DNA of 64,000 bases from Polymorphobacter multimanifer (GTDB lineage Bacteria; Pseudomonadota; Alphaproteobacteria; Sphingomonadales; Sphingomonadaceae), in the NCBI RefSeq assembly GCF_014205635.1, contig NZ_JACIIV010000015.1:1-64000 (forward strand), written 5' to 3'. The translations under genes and the position numbers were made by a program. Under the pieces are notes generated by a model. It saw only the letters and a program-made list of their open reading frames with translations. It ran no database searches and had not been told where the DNA came from. Shown in pieces: positions 62,901 to 64,000 of the stretch (positions are counted from its first letter, which is position 1; every line of letters starts with the position of its first letter).

Positions 62901-64000
62901 TCAGGCCTGCACGCTCGAAATCAGGTCCTCGCGAAACAACGCCTCGAGAAGCGCTGCCATGTCCGCGCGGATCTCTTCGAGCGCGCCGTCGAAACGACTT
63001 GCCATCACATGTGCGATCTCGTCGGTCGTGCGGGGTGTCTCCAGCAGGCACCAGGCCAGCTCTGCCGTATCGTCCACCACCAGATAGCGGCCGCTCTCGA
63101 CATTCATCACCACATGCATCCCCGGCCCTCCGGGTGCGATGACCGCCGCCGGGTTGCGAGCGTAGCGGTCCCGGCACGAACGCCTCGGCGTCAGGGCACG
63201 CGGCTTCACGCCCACCTCGGACACATCGCAGCCATGCCGCAGGATATCGAAGGAAATGCACAGCCGCTCGGCCGACAGGCCGGTCGGCCAGGTCCGGTGC
63301 GCCAGATAGGACGGGAAGAGCAGAAGATCGCCGGTCCGCGGGGTCAACCGCATCGGCGGCCAGACAAGATCGGGTGCCGGCTGTGCCAGCGGGAGCGGAC
63401 CGAACTCGATCTGCCCGGCATTGGGCGCCGGGCTCGCTGACAGCTGTGGCACATCGACATAATAGACGCCGCTCAGCCAGCCGTCCGGATGCAGGTGCCA
63501 GTCTTCATGGCCATCACCCCGGACACCCAGCGCCCAGCTCCTGATGGCGATCGTGTCCGGCTTCAGCGCCACCAGCGGATGGTCGCCGTCCAACGCTGCC
63601 ATCGGCGTCCGGACATAGTCCGCCACGGCATCCTCGACCGCTGCGAACAGCAAATCCAGCGCCGGTGCCGATGCCAGCATGTGCAGCGCTTCGAGGCGGC
63701 GGCCGCTCCCCTTCGTCGCCTTGGTCCGCGGCAGAGGCCGCCAGTCCTCGACCGCATCGAGCTGCGCCTTGATGTCCGCAGCATCGATCCCGGCAGGCGT
63801 GCTGCGCGCAATCCAGCGCCCGCCATCGGTCATCGCCCGCACGCGCTCGGCCTGCGCCGGCGTCGTCGCAGCGAAGGCCAGCGCCGAGACCATCCGGGCC
63901 GTCCAGCGGCCCCGCGCGCGGAGATCGTTGCACAAGGCCCACAAGTCCGACCGTCGCCCGTCGGACAGCATCAGCCCGAACATCACCAGCGCGGCGGCAT
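62901..64000 (-). CDS. 2OG-Fe(II) oxygenase fused to a C-terminal PqqD-like domain, cut by the window edge
   Basis: The visible C-terminal 366 residues of a gene that continues beyond the right edge. An upstream helical part (perhaps repeats) leads to a double-stranded beta-helix oxygenase. Counting from the GTG at 63986, the iron ligands are H166 and D168 in DWHLHPDGWLSGVYYVDVP and H230 in LFPSYLAHRTWPTG, with the 2-oxoglutarate Arg at about 241 (SAERLCISFD). The last 75 residues (MHVVMNVESGRYLVVDDTAELAWCLLETPRTTDEIAHVMASRF) read as a PqqD-like domain. PqqD-type domains recognise leader peptides in ribosomal-peptide pathways. The start lies outside the window. Confidence 0.75.
   Translation of the reverse strand, partial: AAALVMFGLMLSDGRRSDLWALCNDLRARGRWTARMVSALAFAATTPAQAERVRAMTDGGRWIARSTPAGIDAADIKAQLDAVEDWRPLPRTKATKGSGRRLEALHMLASAPALDLLFAAVEDAVADYVRTPMAALDGDHPLVALKPDTIAIRSWALGVRGDGHEDWHLHPDGWLSGVYYVDVPQLSASPAPNAGQIEFGPLPLAQPAPDLVWPPMRLTPRTGDLLLFPSYLAHRTWPTGLSAERLCISFDILRHGCDVSEVGVKPRALTPRRSCRDRYARNPAAVIAPGGPGMHVVMNVESGRYLVVDDTAELAWCLLETPRTTDEIAHVMASRFDGALEEIRADMAALLEALFREDLISSVQA

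Noticed and set aside
1-64000. CRISPR arrays, tRNA or rRNA genes, insertion sequences
   Set aside because: No spaced identical repeats, cloverleaf-type sequences, rRNA stretches or transposase with terminal repeats were noticed on reading.

Overview
The window is GC-rich DNA with dense, often overlapping genes (ATGA, GTGA and TGATG junctions) from an alphaproteobacterium. Gene content points to the sphingomonad group, which is inferred and not tested: a phoR-pst-phoU-phoB block with DUF3333-type PstA, a DUF2794 protein, a LOV-histidine kinase with an HWE/HisKA_2-type kinase core, and a TonB receptor/GH3 sugar locus. No rRNA, tRNA, CRISPR array, insertion sequence or replication origin was seen.

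Layout. (1) 1-4.9 kb: peroxide defence (oxyR divergent from ahpC-ahpD), then cysE, DUF2794, a GFA-type zinc protein and a convergent SDR dehydrogenase. (2) 5-12.4 kb, minus strand: the phosphate-starvation block phoR-pstS-pstC-pstA-pstB-phoU-phoB with a triple Pho box just after phoR; gph overlaps phoR. (3) 13.1-16.3 kb: glmU-glmS, making UDP-GlcNAc precursors. (4) 16.4-28.3 kb: a LOV-domain histidine kinase divergent from a complete type I-like cellulose operon (BcsP/R-like, bcsQ, fused bcsAB, bcsC, bcsD, bcsZ). (5) 28.4-39.6 kb: a compact contractile injection system of the eCIS/Afp-PVC kind: Pvc16-like cap, sheath, tube, a disordered protein, LysM tube-adaptor, spike, PAAR-like tip, gp25, a J-type baseplate protein fused to a BNR/Asp-box propeller, and a gpI-like protein. 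A single-span PASTA membrane protein and a signal-anchored protein follow in the same orientation. No AAA+ ATPase, tape measure, tail fibre or evident toxin is in the cluster. (6) 39.6-45.9 kb: two membrane proteins and a two-partner secretion operon (tpsB-tpsA) whose exoprotein carries a very long Thr-Pro repeat and is translationally coupled to an L,D-transpeptidase. (7) 45.9-46.6 kb: an AT-rich non-coding island. (8) 46.6-54.1 kb: transglutaminase / DUF2126 / ATP-grasp-alpha-E / transglutaminase cluster, predicted to make or modify a peptide-like product. (9) 54.1-62.8 kb, minus strand: LacI regulator, GH3 exo-glucanase, TonB receptor, FucP-type sugar MFS and glucokinase, a complete path from beta-glucan oligosaccharide to glucose-6-phosphate. 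(10) 62.9 kb to the edge: a 2OG-Fe(II) oxygenase fused to a PqqD-like domain, cut by the window end.

Most novel candidates: the compact, possibly membrane-anchored contractile injection system with its baseplate-propeller fusion; the oxygenase-PqqD fusion; and the Thr-Pro-rich TPS exoprotein coupled to an L,D-transpeptidase. Domain calls come from reading the translated sequences and recognising motifs; no database search was run.
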